The translations under genes were made by a program, and so were the position numbers. A stretch of 64,000 nucleotides of DNA from Oxytricha trifallax. Taxonomy: Eukaryota; Ciliophora; Spirotrichea; Sporadotrichida; Oxytrichidae. Below, one piece after another: positions 1 to 12,650 of this stretch. The notes below the pieces were generated by a model, which searched no databases, was not told the DNA's origin, and saw only the letters and a program-made list of their open reading frames with translations. The stretch is taken from NCBI GenBank assembly GCA_000711775.1, contig ARYC01017658.1, forward strand, positions 25,058 through 89,057, in the 5' to 3' direction. The first letter of the stretch is position 1; each line of letters opens with the position of its first letter.

Positions 1-2064
1 ATGAATATTAATACATGCAATTAAATTAAAAAAAAAAAATTTCAAAAAAAGTTTCATCATTCTATTCACTTTCAATCACATCACAATATTATTTTATCAG
101 TCTTCCCATTTCTTGAATTTGAGATATTTAATAAGTTACCTGTTTATTCTCTTAATTACTCTTTCTGCCAAGCTCATTATAAAATAAATATTCTTTTTTG
201 TAATTTACAAATTTAAAGGAATAAAAGACTCTTTTACCTTTAACAGCTTTAGTTTTTTATTTTAAAAATTAATTTCATTTTTATTGATCAACAATTTATT
301 ATTAATTATAAATAAATCCACCAAAGGAAATTCTATAATTATTCATATTTTTATAATTATCGCCATTTTTAACATTAATACTTCTTTGTTATCATTGCTT
401 TTAAGTGTCTTTGAACAAATCACACTGAGGTCAATCAATCCCCCGAACTTATATAAGTTGATATTAAATAGGGGGCGAGTATATTTTTGCTTTATTTTGC
501 ATTATAGTGCATCTTAGCCAATGCTAGACTTGATTAATCCTGCATTCACTTTCTCTTTTTTTTCTTGATAAATTTTGAACTGTGTGGCAGCGTATTGACT
601 GGGCAATCAGATTTTGACTTGATTTTTGACTAATGGAAAAACCTTCTGTTGTCTATTTAATAGGCATTACTCACTTCAGCTCTTTCATAAGACATGGAAA
701 ATCTAAATTGTTGCATATCTTCTAGGATACGAAATATTCTCAGCAATCGATTCCGGATTTGTCAGTTTACTTTAGTTTTGAATGTTTATTTAGTTAATTA
801 AAACATATCTATTGTTTTTATAATTATTTTCTTTCCAAGTTTGACTCTTATTCTTATTTTCTTATTATATATTATAAAATTCTTATCGTCTCTTTTCTGA
901 TCTTATTCTGATTGAGTGTTTGAACTTTATCGCAATTTCTGATGTTATCTTTCACTTTTGTTGTCTGATTGTTCACCCAGGTAACCCCATTTTTGAAAAT
1001 CCATAAATTTATTTCACATGTGTTAAATCTTCTTCTTCTTTGTTTTGTTTTTTCTTTGGTTGCTGTTGGTTGTGAGAGACTTAACGTTAAATGTTAAATT
1101 TCTTTTATTCCTGTCAGACAGTACTGTATACTAAACGTGTCTTCATCTAAATCTTGAAGGTTAACTTAAGGTTCTTTAGGCTTACTATTTAGTACTGAAG
1201 AATGTAATTCGTTATTGTTGATTTCTTAATTTAATTTAAATTTTATTTTATTTTTTTAATATAGTCTGTTCTTTGATGTTTTTAATGGGATTTGTTGTTG
1301 TTTCTGGTATGAATAAAAAACAAAGTTTGAGTTGAAAAGTTTAAGCTTTTGGTTATTTGTTTTGTTACAATCATTTTTAATGTTTTAATTAAGAAAGCCA
1401 TAAATTTAGTTTTAGTTTTTTGAATTATTGTCAAAGATAGTTTGTTACAATTACTATTAGATATGTTATTGTTTTCATACTTTTCAGATTTCCCGAGTTA
1501 ACTCCAAAAATTTAACTTGGGGTTTTCCAATTTTGTGAGTTATTACATTCTTTGGAGTTTGTTTTTGTAAGAGTAGCTGGTTTCTGTTGATCTGGGTTGT
1601 TTTCTTATTGGTTCATTTTTCTTCTTTGTTATCGAACATCTTGTTCGAGAAGTTTTAAAAATTTATCATTTGGCTAGATTTCATCAAGGGACCTAGCTAG
1701 TAGATCAGCTTAGTAGTTAGTCAGCTTTAGGCTTAGGAGACCGTTTTCAATGCAGTGAAGTAATTTTTAAAACTATAGATCGTCAAATGTGTTTACGAAC
1801 GGCTCTAGTTCTATCTTTTCCAACGGCGATTTACCACTGGGGATCTGTTGGTTAGAAAGTAATTGTGTGGTCCAGGTAGGTTCATTTAAGAAATTTGGTA
1901 TTAATCCTGGATCCACCTTTCTAATTTAATAATTATTCTTTCAACAATAATCATGACATGTCGTTTCTCGTTACTCAACAAAAGACCTTTTTAAAATGAA
2001 ATAATGCATAAATTTTTTAATTAAAAGAATATAAAATTATATATATATTACGATAAAAAATATA
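1..2064. other. A/T-rich region without a recognisable gene
   Basis: I see no supported gene here. T-rich runs dominate 960-1640. A more mixed stretch at about 1680-1910 contains no convincing frame when TAA and TAG are read as Gln. The 77-codon frame at 284-517 is low-complexity Ile/Leu/Asn translation of A/T-rich DNA, and I do not call it. Confidence 0.5.
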
Positions 2065-2729
2065 ATGTCATCTAAGAAACCACTCACAAATAAACAGGAT
2101 GATAAGGTATTGCTTTTTTTCTATTTATACATAAAATACTAACATTCTTTTATTTTTAGTGAGATAATCTTGATGATCCAGTACCTAAAAACGAAAGCCA
2201 GTTTAAGATAATATTCAAGACGAAGCAAGAAATATGTCACAACTTCAAGTTGAAACATGACTGGATTTCGGTTTAAGGCCATGATAAGATAGATTTTCAG
2301 AAGCAGCCACTGGAATTCTACTGGTGTCTATAGGAATTTTCTATAGGATTCCCACTAAGGCTACATAGGTTTCCTATAATCCCATCATCGGCTTCTTGGT
2401 CAACCTTCCATCTAACAATAATATTCGAAGTAAAGTAAAAGCACCCTAACTAACTCAGCATTTTAGCACATTAATATGATCAAAGATACGCAGATTATCT
2501 ATCATGCTTACTTAAGCACTTTATACATATAGCACTAAGCTTAATTTTCTAAATTATCAATAAAATCAAACTGCTTCATGTACATCTAATTCTTCCCGGT
2601 ATATTTATCTCATGTATATTTTACTAATTCAATCTCTTTATTCACTCAAAAATTATGCTTTTATTTAAAAGAATTTGCAAATCTATTATTGCAGTTGGAA
2701 TAGTCCGTAAATTTATTCGTTCAAATTGA
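2065..2729 (+). pseudogene. Hypothetical gene with one intron; peptide motif shared with elements A and C
   Basis: Not recognised as a known family. An ATG at 2065 opens 14 codons that run into a 53-nt intron (2107-2159) with GTATTG donor, a TACTAAC branch-like sequence at 2137-2143 and a T-rich TTTTTAG acceptor. The downstream frame stays open from 2163 to TGA at 2727 when TAA/TAG are Gln. It contains EFYWCLQEFSIGFPLR at about 2310-2358, which resembles DFLWCYQEFIQKFPL in element A and DFFKCYYEFIYIFPL in element C. Spliced exactly at the GT-AG, the first exon-2 codon is TGA, so the copy may be disabled or the acceptor misjudged. The part after about 2450 is A/T-rich and may not be coding. 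Confidence 0.45.
2107..2159 (+). other. Spliceosomal intron (GTATTG ... TACTAAC ... TTTTTAG)
   Basis: A 53-nt A/T-rich block sits between two more mixed coding-like segments. It has a GT start, a perfect TACTAAC sequence 16 nt before the 3' AG and a pyrimidine run before the AG. These signals together are stronger than GT-AG alone. Confidence 0.6.
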
Positions 2730-3611
2730 TTTTAATAATTTTTTTTAAATAATTTATAGAATGTTTCAATGTCCAAATTTTTATAGTGTAAGGAGCCTTA
2801 GAAGTATAGGTAAGATAAGTTAACAAAAGATTTCAAATAGCATTTTAAAAAATTTAATGAAATTAAATTGAAGGCACGAATAAAAGCTATCACATAAATG
2901 ATCTGCTAAATTATTAATTTAAACTGCCTCTAAAAGATATAAAAAATGATTAAATTTATAATTAAAACATTTAGAGATAATCCTTAATTCTTTGAAAGTT
3001 AAAAATAGTAAGATATACTAATTTTTAGTATTATTAATATGTTTAATATATTTAGTTTTTTAGTAATCATTATTAAGATATATAATAATCAGAAGATGAA
3101 TTAATTATCAATCGCAATTACATAATAATCAATAACAATATGCAGTTTCATCTAAAATATTGTAATAAAAATCCCCATTTGAATAATATATATTTAATTT
3201 TATAAGCTTTAGCATATTTAAATAAGCGAAAGCCAGAATGATTAATATATTAGGGCAATTTGTACTTTGATTAAATAAAAATTTAGAACAATTCTTCACC
3301 ATAAATCTGGCTTTACTTCGAATTAAATCAACAAATATTGCAATAACTTAAAATGCTCCACTTTAAAAAAGTAATTTTTCAAACTCTTTTCTTTAGATTG
3401 TTCTACTATTTCAAAGTTCTTCTGTCGCATCTTTCTATATTAGTTGATATTAACAAGAGGAAATTTTATTAAAAGTGAGATTTTATGATTGTTTATCAGT
3501 ATTAAGTTTGCCTAACAAGCAATAAAATACAAAAATTTACCAAATTAATTAATTGTTAAAAATGGAAAATTAACGAATCAAAGTAATCAATAATTTACGT
3601 AACTTTTGTAA
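2730..3611. other. A/T-rich spacer
   Basis: Nothing recognisable was seen here: mostly A/T-rich sequence with TAA/TAG/TGA in all frames and no long inverted repeats. Confidence 0.5.
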
Positions 3612-3690
3612 ATAAAACCCCAAGAGTATTTTTTTGAATTAATTTGAATTTGAAAATTAATTAATTCTTATATTTTTATTATTATAATTA

Positions 3691-3769
3691 GTTGGTAGCT
3701 TTCTGTTAAATGATAGTAGTACTAATATATATATAGGGGGGGGTCTTCAAAAATCAAAAAGCTACCAAC
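3691..3769. repeat. Subterminal hairpin of element A
   Basis: GTTGGTAGCTTT at 3691-3702 pairs with AAAGCTACCAAC at 3758-3769; the loop holds TATA followed by a G8 run. The same stem core (GGTAGCTTT/AAAGCTACC) and TATAGGGG loop recur at the equivalent place in element B. Confidence 0.75.
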
Positions 3770-4905
3770 TTTTGAGGCCTGATCTGATTAAATTTTATTA
3801 TAGTATAATAAGCCTTAATTATTTTAATATATACACCCCAGTCAAAACAAAGATGCTGAGCCCTGATAACAGAGTATCTCAAAAAATCATTCCCTTCCTA
3901 TCGTCACCATCGGTGGAGTTGGACCCCCCAGCTCCTCACAACAATCCTCCGCGCAGCCCTAGAGCCCTCCCACATCCCAGAAGCCGTCATCTTCGGGACG
4001 CGACTCAGGTACCTGCTGGACAACCAATCCTTTGTCCTCAGATCATACAAGGAGATTGATGACATGGTCTTAGCCATCTTTGGCAGGAATGTAACCACTC
4101 ACTACCAGGAGATGGTAGATTATAGTATTCAGCTCCACCTATCAGTCCGCAAGCTGGACTTTCACAACGACATAGCCTACTTGAAGGAGATGGAGGGAGA
4201 CTTGACTAGAGAGTCAACCGTGAGATTAACGATGGGAAGACACAACGATGGAGACGCGCACAAAGTCAGAGGTGGGGGCCCTCCCTGATAGATACTTGAC
4301 AAAACCCCAACCGCCATTGAGGATTTCACGATGGACTAGACAATGAGGCCTTCAAACATTGAAGATCAGGAGCGGACGCCCTCAGCGCATGCAGGTTGAG
4401 AATGTGTCGATTCCTAGCTTGACTCCTCATCAGTGGGCTGCCTGTCTCCAGAACTACTCGCTACCTGAACGAATTACTAGAGAAAATAAAACAACCTAAG
4501 AAATAACGAATTAATCCCTAACGGTCACTCAACAAATAACCTAATGACCAAGAATATCTAAAAAAGCCAAGCAAAAGGCCAGCTGATAAAGACCTCCAGA
4601 AGATGTTCATAAGGGCCCCCCTTGGCCAGCAACTCCTATACCCTCACGGATTTCCTCTGGTGCTATTAGGAATTCATTTAGAAATTTCCTCTAATCTAGA
4701 GAAGGAAGACTGATAGCGCTGAACGCTTTTCCCCCACAAGGTCAAGCAGGCTTGCCATCCTGAGCCACTCAGGAAGAAGGACGTTCTAGGCACCCTGATG
4801 ACTATAATTTTTAACGCCTAATATCGACATGGGCTGGCTCACCGGCGCCTTCACCTATTCCTTGGTAGCCCTCGCCACCTGAGTCCCTAGGAGGCCTGAT
4901 TAGGG

Positions 4906-4999
4906 GTAAGTTTATTGACAAATTACAATTGGGGTATCATCAATTAAGTAATTAAATATATTTATATTAATTAAAATTATAGAGAAAAAGAAAAATTAG
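4906..4999 (+). other. Intron 1 of element A gene
   Basis: A 94-nt A/T-rich block with GTAAGT donor and ATTAG acceptor interrupts GC-richer coding-like DNA. Homology with element C begins exactly at its 3' edge (CGCAACTTCGC). Confidence 0.6.
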
Positions 5000-5142
5000 C
5001 GCAACTTCGCTAGGGCGTGTGCTGTGTGCCCCGAGCACCCAATTTCCTCCTAGTTTTGAAAGGGCTACAAATGACCTTAAGTTCGCCCTACTAGCTCAAC
5101 ATTCGCTAAAAAACTCAAAGGCAAAAAAGTCTGGGAGATTTT

Positions 5143-5257
5143 GTAAGTTTAAAAATTTGATCGTTTAATAGATTAAATCAAGGGTTTTATTATCTTTAAA
5201 CAGCTGCCCTATTTAATTAATTAAAACTAAAACTTTAAAACTTATATGCGATTATAG
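5143..5257 (+). other. Intron 2 of element A gene
   Basis: A 115-nt A/T-rich block with GTAAGT donor and TTATAG acceptor. Removing it joins ...AKKSGRF to (Q)KWSAPTAPDPSSNTYARI in one frame, with TAA as the junction codon. Element C has homologous sequence over the left part of this intron (14245-14300). Confidence 0.65.
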
Positions 5258-5752
5258 AAAAATGGAGTGCTCCCACTGCACCAGACCCTAGCAGTAATAC
5301 CTACGCCAGAATCGCCAAGATCTTCTATTACTATGAAAAGATCAGGACCAAGCAGTTCATCCTTCCCTTTGACAGCATTGTGGACGAGGTCGAGGCCGCC
5401 CCTGAGGGTCGCGAGGAGTTCGAGGTGGCTTGGCATTGGTTCTTCAGTGTATCTCCCACATAAAAGTATAGGCTCCTGCGAGATCCCTAAGTCACAGCTC
5501 CATAAGGGAGGTCTGGCCACTTGCCTTCATTCACGACAGAGATACATCTTCCTGATCAGGGATGGGACGAACACCTTCTTGAAACTGAGAGAGATTCTTT
5601 TAGTAATATTCATAATGTTAATATTCATTTTCCACCCACTTTGCATTTCTCCGAATGGGGTTTTATTTTTTTCAGTAATTAAATTTATTAAAGTTAGATT
5701 AATTAATTTATCATTCTCTCTATTCCTTAAAAAAATACTCTTGGGGTTTTAT

Positions 5753-6908
5753 CTAATTAATAGTATTTACATTAGACAGTAATTAATTCAAATTATTGAT
5801 AAAATAGAAAACTATTGGAAAATAATCTAATCGTAAAAATTCAAATTGTAATTAATTATATTTAGTTTAAGCACTATAAGTAAGAAAAAATAATTTTATA
5901 TTTATATGTATTATGAGTGAATAATTATGCACTTATTAATTTAATTAATCTAATACTTTTCTAAAATGATTATATTTCTATTAAGTATGACAACTTGTCA
6001 GATATTTTGAGATATTTGAGCAAACGTAGAGTGTGTGTTCTGTTTTTTCTATAATTAAATACAAATTTGATGGGTCCGCTGATTCAAATTATTATAATTA
6101 TATATTTAGAAAATGCAAGTATTACTCTTGTTCCATCAAAGTAAAATAAATATTAAGTATAAATGAATAATATATTGTGATATATTTTTCCTAGTTTTGT
6201 TTATATCGAGAAATTGATATTGTAATTTAAATCCTATTTGAATTAATCTAATAAATTATAAATATTTTACGTTTCTTTATTTAATTCAAATAATTTCCAT
6301 TTATAAATTCATTAATAATATCAACAAATTTTTATTATTTTTCTTAAAGAGCAATTTGACTTATTTAATTGAAGAATTAAAGTGAAGCAGAATACTGCTT
6401 ACTCTCAGTATTTACTCGATTAAAATATTCATAATAACTTTTATTTGTTGCATTTTTTATAAAAATAGTTATGAAAAACAATAAATATTATTATTCTTGA
6501 CTTGAAACCTCTAATTAATGCCATAAATTTTGCTTTATGAAACTAACTTTGAAGATATTTTAAAAGTAAATTTAAATCATATTTTAAATGTATTTTTATC
6601 AATTTTGCATTGAAATTTTGAAGGGTATAGATATTGATAGAACACACTTTTAATAACACTAAATTGCAATTATTATTTTTTAGTTTAATATAATCGTTTT
6701 TCTAGTCTATAGTTGTTCAAATTCAAATCTCTATATAATTTTATGTTTAGTATAGGTATTTAAATACGATTATACTAGTAGAGCACTGAAATATTAAAAA
6801 AGCGATTATTTAAACAAATTATAAATGATTACAAGTATTTAATTAAAAAATAAAATCTATATTATGGATTGCTTACAGTGTTTGTCAGCAGATACTCCAC
6901 AATTCTAG
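5753..6908. other. A/T-rich spacer between elements A and B
   Basis: No coding or structural signal was found in this 1.15-kb stretch. Confidence 0.5.
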
Positions 6909-6985
6909 TAAAACCCCAATGCTATTATTCACAAAACTTGGGTGACGATAATAATTAATTAAGATAAATAAAAATATTATTAAAA

Positions 6986-7056
6986 TTTGGTAGCTTTAGT
7001 AATTTAAAAGAGGGGCCTGTTGTAGTAGTATAGGGGTTTGTACTAAAGCTACCAAA
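6986..7056. repeat. Subterminal hairpin of element B
   Basis: TTTGGTAGCTTTAGTA pairs with TACTAAAGCTACCAAA (16-bp perfect stem). The loop contains GAGGGG and TATAGGGG. It matches the hairpin of element A in stem core, loop and distance from the terminus. Confidence 0.8.
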
Positions 7057-7182
7057 ATGACGTGATCCTCAATTTAATTATTATAATTCTCTTAGACCCT
7101 AAAATAATTCTTTTCAAATCCAATTCAACCCATAAATCCTTCCAATGAACCCCCTCGTTGTCAATATTCGTAAATCTTAAAG

Positions 7183-8960
7183 CTGTAAAGAAGACCCAGA
7201 GTTGGCGGAGGACCCAACTGAGAATCTACTTCTCGATAATCTAGAATTTGACGATCTCCTGCTCTCAAAGACATCTTTCAAACAGCGCTTAAACGAGCTC
7301 ATGAGTAACATTAAGGTAGTGAATAGAAGCCAGGAGGCCCTCTGATGAGTGGTTAGCTGCATTCTGGGTCCACGATCCACGCGTTGATATGCGTCAGTAG
7401 TGCAAGAGACCTTGAATGAGATTGCAATTACGATGAAGGAAGAGAGCGGTCACCATATTGGTGGCTCTCATGATGATGATTCAACTCATTACCAAACCAT
7501 GGGTGACTTCTTGGATCCTACTTTAGATGCTTCGCCTCCTCTCACCAGGTAAGAATCATCATGATTATTCAATAATAAAAGAAGGGAAGGAGCACAACGT
7601 AACTTATTACTCAAGTTAAGTGATCAGGGGGCGAGTCCCAGCATTTATCTCAAGAGCTCCTGCTGTCCAGATACCGTTGGCTCTGAGCCGCCAAGCCATT
7701 CAAGCCAATTAATGTATGGATGGGAGCATTGTATTGAACAATAGCTGAGCCCCACTTATCTTTAAGAAAACAAACAAACAACATTAAAAGAAGCATATGC
7801 AACAAAGCCATAATTGTCAAATTAGCTACTATAGTTGCTGCACCTATTAAATTTCAAAAAAAATTGAAGATGCTACCATGGGTGCCTTGGTGTAAACTAT
7901 ATGTCTCTTGTGCAAAAGCACTAAGCTCGAATGTAATAGCACTAAACTGTTGTGCTTTCCGCCGAGCGAAATCTATATTGTTCTAGTGCAAAAGCTATTT
8001 AATTTAAATACCTCTGATTCAGGATTCTAGGCAGCCTGCTCTTTATCCGTGCTACTAGTCTCTTTGGCGGCCGGGCTGGTAAAAAAATTACCCATGAGGA
8101 ATTGATAAGATACCTAAAGAGCTTAGAGATAATGGGTACAACAACAATTTTCAGAAAATTTTGAATATTCCATAATCCCCACAATACATGCAATCATTCA
8201 TGACTCCTTTTATCGAAAGTGAAGGCAGCTGGCTGTGCAGGGATTTGTAACTCACTAGAAAAAACTCTGCTCTCTCGATTGAGGTACTATTCACCAATGG
8301 TTTATTCTGTCAAAATGTCCAATTCGCCTGCAACATTGTGTGATGAAAACTATTCAGCAGAAAAATCCCTATGTGAAAATCTAGCAAGCTTACTTTTACG
8401 ACCTTCCAGTAAAGAGCAATGAGGATTGACCTTGAGATAGCTAACAAGATACTGGAGCTGAGAGCTGACCTAGACAAACTGAAGGTGCTACCCTATCACC
8501 AGCAATATCTGAACGGGATCGACCAGGACTATCACTCTGAGGCGATGATCGCTCTCGACTGGGCCTGCTTGGAGGCAAAATCTGCGCGCTTGGTGGTATT
8601 TTGGCAGACCTTACAGACTACTGTAGAGAAGGATTTGAAAAATAAGGGCGTCAAGTACAATCAAAACGATCTCAAGAAGAAAGTGGGAGTGCTCATGAAA
8701 CAGAGAAGGAATACCCTCGTTGACCGATTGACTAAGGACTTAGTCAAGCTCATGATGAGCTCTCGCCGCATCCTCCTGAAGTTTATGATTAAAGGTTCAA
8801 GGCCGCTCTCACAAAAACTACCCTGGAGTCATTGACTGGTGAATCAAAGAAATTCAGACCTATGGATGAAGCAAGTGACGATTTCAATGATTTGAACAAA
8901 GAAAGGATGGAACAACTTAAGACTTTGAGAGAGAGAGAGATTAGCAAATTTTTGAAGTGA
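7183..8960 (+). pseudogene. Element B coding remnant, unknown Lys/Leu-rich protein
   Basis: Plus-strand coding-like segments in shifting frames: ELAEDPTENLLLDNLEFDD near 7200; DEWLAAFWVHDPRVDMRQ near 7340; ITHEELIRYLKSLEIMGTT near 8090; then the longest frame (8419-8835) with DLEIANKILELRADLDKL, HSEAMIALDWACLEAKS and VEKDLKNKGVKYNQNDLKKK. A last segment ends FNDLNKERMEQLKTLRE...KFLK with TGA at 8958. At least six frame changes make it a pseudogene as it stands. A GTAAGA donor-like site follows 7550, so some breaks could be introns. DEWLAAF resembles HQWAAC of element A. No known family recognised. Confidence 0.55.
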
Positions 8961-9047
8961 TTTAAATGGTAATGAGTTAAATGTAAATGTATTTGAGTTA
9001 ATTTCTATCGTCACCCAAGTTTTGTAAATAATAGCATTGGGGTTTTA

Positions 9048-12000
9048 TACATACTATGGATGCTATAACAAACTAAAGAAAATTATAAACAATATCGAAG
9101 TCTAATTTAAAAAAGTTATCATTTTTTTCATAAATATTTGGCAAGTCTATTCTTCTAAGTTTTAAATCTTATATCGCAACTTTTGCTCTTTGAATAAGCT
9201 TTTGAGCCTTCCTCAACTATTTTGTATAGAACTCAACCTTTCAATTGTCCTTCATTCCATTGCTCTTCTTATTCTGCTTCTCCTCTGGGATATCTGTCAT
9301 TATAATATAATATAATCTTCTTATTTCTAATTCTTTTTCATCAGATTAAAAAGTAGAGGATGTTTTAGTAGTCTAAGTATTGCTATTTAAATTAGTTATT
9401 TGGATGTGAATTTTCTTTCAGCACAGATAAAATCTATTCATATATGATATACACCTTCGAATCTCTTTTGATTGCTCAAAAATTATGTTAATTAATATTT
9501 ATAAATGCATTATATGATAAGTAAAAAATGATAATATTTTCTTAAAAATTTATCTCTTTCTCTAATATCAATGCTATGAAGGTTTAATGAGAGATTTGAG
9601 ATAGTAAGTGAATTCAACTAGCAGCTTATTATTCAGTTATATGTGTATTGAATTTATTATCTTTTGTTTTATTTTAAGAATATAATAATTTATTAGCTGA
9701 TTTTATATAGTGTCTGTTGTCAATATTAATTAGATTTCTAGACTCGCTGTAAACTACTTCATTCTATAATGTTATTCGTTTCATCATGAAAAATCTTCAT
9801 TATTGTATTCTTTATCTCGCTTCATATAATGTCTCAAAGGATTGTTTACTTATAATTTTATAAAGTACATCTGTTTGTGTGTTTAAAAAAAATATTATTT
9901 ATGGTATACATATATCTTTTATGAATATTAAATTTACTTACTATGATTATGTTGTTACTGTTATAAATATAACATCTTGATGATTAATCTTACATAATAT
10001 CATATTTAACATCAATATTTTTTCTATTTGTGGCCATAACAAGTCATTCTATCATGACTTGAAATAGTTTTAAAATCTATTTTTAATAATAAATACTTAC
10101 TATAAAATATACTTTTGAGCCTACAATAATTATTTGGTTTCATAACACGCTTAAATCTTTTTCCGAATTAAAGGGAAATTATCAACGAGGGTGAAAATTG
10201 CATAATAAACTAAAGATGTTTGTTTTCTGAATTTCTTGCCAAAACTTTTCAGAACTTGCTTTATAAATATTTTATTTTAATTTTATCAGAATTTTAACAA
10301 TTTCTGAATTAAGATTATAATTGACAAACAATTAATATATTTTGAGATGTTAAATAATTTTAAGAATTTTTAATCTTTTAATCTTAGTTTATATAAGTTT
10401 AGTTAAATGATAAAGATCATTCACTCATCAATACTTCTAGAGCGTCGTATTGTTGATGATCTTTATATATGGTATCTTACCATTATTAATCCTCATAAAT
10501 TTTACCTATTTTATAATACAGTATTTAGAAGAGTTTTATTAAACTTTTTTCCAAAAATAATTATTAAATTATTCAATCTCAGGAACACTGCTTAGATTAT
10601 TTTATAAAAGTTCATCATATAATTATCTCTATAAAATATATCTTTTTTATTTCTTTCTTTTGATAAATTATAAATAAATATACATTAACTTCACCTTGAA
10701 TACTATACATACAGAGTAGTTTATAACATTTTTTTTATTTTAATGATATATTTTACACTAATAATTATTACAACTTCTAAAAAATCAATCCTATACAGTC
10801 ATATTACATTTGTTTTCATTTACTTCACTTCAACGTAATTTCAAAAAATACCATAGAGCAGACAAATGGGAATCATAGTTTTAAACGTGAGCGTGACAGA
10901 GTTCGAGAACTTATTGTAAAGTGAAGGATCAAAATAGCGACATGATGGGATGAATTAGCAGCTGCTGATAGAAAGAAGTCTAAAAGATTAGACCAAGAGA
11001 TGCTCCTGAAGATGCAAGATAAAGAGAATAGTTGCTTCAATAATAAGGTAGAGAAGATTGAACAAACAATTCAAAATTGAGAAAGAGAGGAGAGTCATTT
11101 TAATGCATATTTCCATAAAAGTAAATCTTAGTGTATATTTTTACTTGTACCAAGTTGTATTTATTTCATATTTTGTTACCTTGGTTATTAACAACAACTT
11201 AATTGAATTTTTAGATTTCAAGATTTCCATCAGCTTAATTTTATACAATTAAATTAAAATGTTCCTATCAAAGTATTGATTTATACTTAGTTGCTTTTAA
11301 TTTATAATTGTAATTTTTTTAAGATTAGTTGAATTTAAATTTTTTGTAAAAGGTATTCAAATTTTTGAAATTTTTATTAGTAAATAAAAATTGATATAAA
11401 TTTATTTAAAATTATTTTTAATTAATAAAACATAATTTTATATTAATAGGGATTTTGTATTCTAACAATTTTAATGATTTATTCATTTGCTATCACTTAA
11501 GATCAATCATGAATTTTCCAAACTAATCTAAAATATTGTTTATCTGTTCTTTCACTGATTTAAACTAAAGATCTAAAAATAATTAGTATGTTTTATTATC
11601 ATTTTCTTAATTTAAATTTAATGATTATTTTTAAATAAAGATTTTTTTAAAGTCATAATATTATATATTATTTGTATTCTCTGAATATTGTTTAGTTTTA
11701 TTGCTTTATTTTAAGAATATAGCAAGTAAAAATAATGTATCTTTTAAAAAGTTCTTAAAGTAATCACTAATTCATAAAAATGCTAATTGGAATCTAGGAA
11801 GTAATATAGGCTAGCGTATTTTAAAATGTCTTAACTATTTCAAGTAAAAACAGCTGACAAAAACAATAATTTAAGTCAAACATGATATTAAAACAATTTA
11901 TTGCTTAAATACTAACTGCAATACCAAAAGAAATATGTAATGATTGTTTGTGCTACAAATTATTATTTTTATTAAATTAATAATTTTTAGTTTAATAAAA

Positions 12001-12622
12001 TTTTTGAAATTGTCAAAAATTATTTCATTTTAGTATTTAATAATAAACTGCCAATATAGACAATAAGATTAGTAAGCAAAGTCAAATAAAAAGGTTTATT
12101 AGAAATTTTAAATTATTTGTATATAAAAGAATATATAATAATAATAATATTATATAACTCCAACTACTGCATAATATTAATTTTTATAATTATGCAAGTT
12201 GATCAATCTGTAATTAATTCTCATTTTTGACAAAGTATAAGGAATTTTTCAAGTAATATAAATAAACTGTTGTATAAATATAAATTTATTATATAATTTT
12301 AACTTATATATAAAAATGGGAAGCAAAATAAATTCTAAATTGGTTTAGATAAGATTAAAACTTACTAAAATGACATTTAAATTTACTTAATAACATTTAG
12401 ATTTCACACTATTTATAGAAAATTGCAACTTTTAAGTAATATATTTATATAAGATGTTTAAATTTTCTAGGAATTTTTTAAAAAAATAATTAGAGAAAAT
12501 TTGAATATTAAAGTAAACGATCATTAATAATCAAAAACTTAGATTTGTTACTACAATACCCCAAAAACTAATTATTTTAGCGAGCTAATTCTATATTTAT
12601 TTTTAACAGAGCTAGTAGAAAT
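9048..12622. other. Long A/T-rich region, one short coding-like patch
   Basis: Essentially structureless A/T-rich DNA. The one exception is about 10860-11090, where the plus strand reads FKRERDRVRELI and, in the same frame after two TGA codons, WDELAAADRKKSKRLDQEM. This looks like a fragment of a charged coiled-coil protein. The two other listed frames here (10407-10595, 11058-11252) are low-complexity and not called. Confidence 0.45.
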
Positions 12623-12650
12623 TAATTATCTTTGATTTTATACTATATTA

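Larger units (their letters stand above)
3853..5640 (+). pseudogene. Element A coding remnant, three exons, unknown protein
   Basis: Coding-like sequence lies on the plus strand in several frames. One block (3860-4288) includes IFGRNVTTHYQEMVDYS and SVRKLDFHNDIAYLKEMEGD. A second block (from about 4470) includes DFLWCYQEFIQKFPL. A third (5000-5142 plus 5258 onward) includes FILPFDSIVDEVEAAPEGR and a run with four in-frame TAA codons read as Gln. Introns are proposed at 4906-4999 and 5143-5257. Exons 2 and 3 join in frame across the second intron, which supports it; exon 1 does not join in frame to exon 2, and TGA codons interrupt the first 1 kb. I do not recognise a transposase signature. The frame of exon 3 runs into the right terminal repeat, so the true end is unclear. 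Confidence 0.55.
3612..5752. mobile_element. Element A: 2.14-kb CCCCAA-ended TIR element
   Basis: The ends are inverted copies of ATAAAACCCCAAGAGTATT extended by a T run (24 nt, identical). The interior is GC-richer than its surroundings and carries decayed plus-strand coding sequence with two introns. A hairpin lies 79 bp inside the left end. Length and layout match element B (2139 bp, same TAAAACCCCAA start, same subterminal hairpin), and exon 2 is homologous to element C, so I treat A, B and C as one superfamily. I cannot fix the target duplication; TA is possible. The C4A4-like tip recalls TBE ends, but no TBE gene is present. Class unknown. Confidence 0.7.
6909..9047. mobile_element. Element B: 2.14-kb CCCCAA-ended TIR element
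   Basis: The terminal inverted repeats are about 42 bp with one mismatch. They begin TAAAACCCCAATGCTATTAT and end in TTGGGTGACGATA. The internal plus-strand coding sequence is decayed, and a hairpin lies 77 bp inside the left end, as in element A. The terminal repeat after TAAAACCCCAA differs from A, so B is a different family of the same superfamily. Confidence 0.7.

Noticed and set aside
1680-1910. Possible small structured RNA or tRNA in the more mixed stretch
   Set aside because: No cloverleaf, TTC-arm or snRNA-type motifs could be found by eye.
8900-8945. GA microsatellite near 8925-8940 as a regulatory repeat
   Set aside because: Only about six GA units, lying within the coding-like tail of element B.
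3612-9047. Elements A and B as macronuclear gene loci bounded by telomere-addition sites
   Set aside because: CCCCAA is part of longer inverted repeats at both ends, and hypotrich germline chromosomes do not carry telomere sequence at breakage sites.
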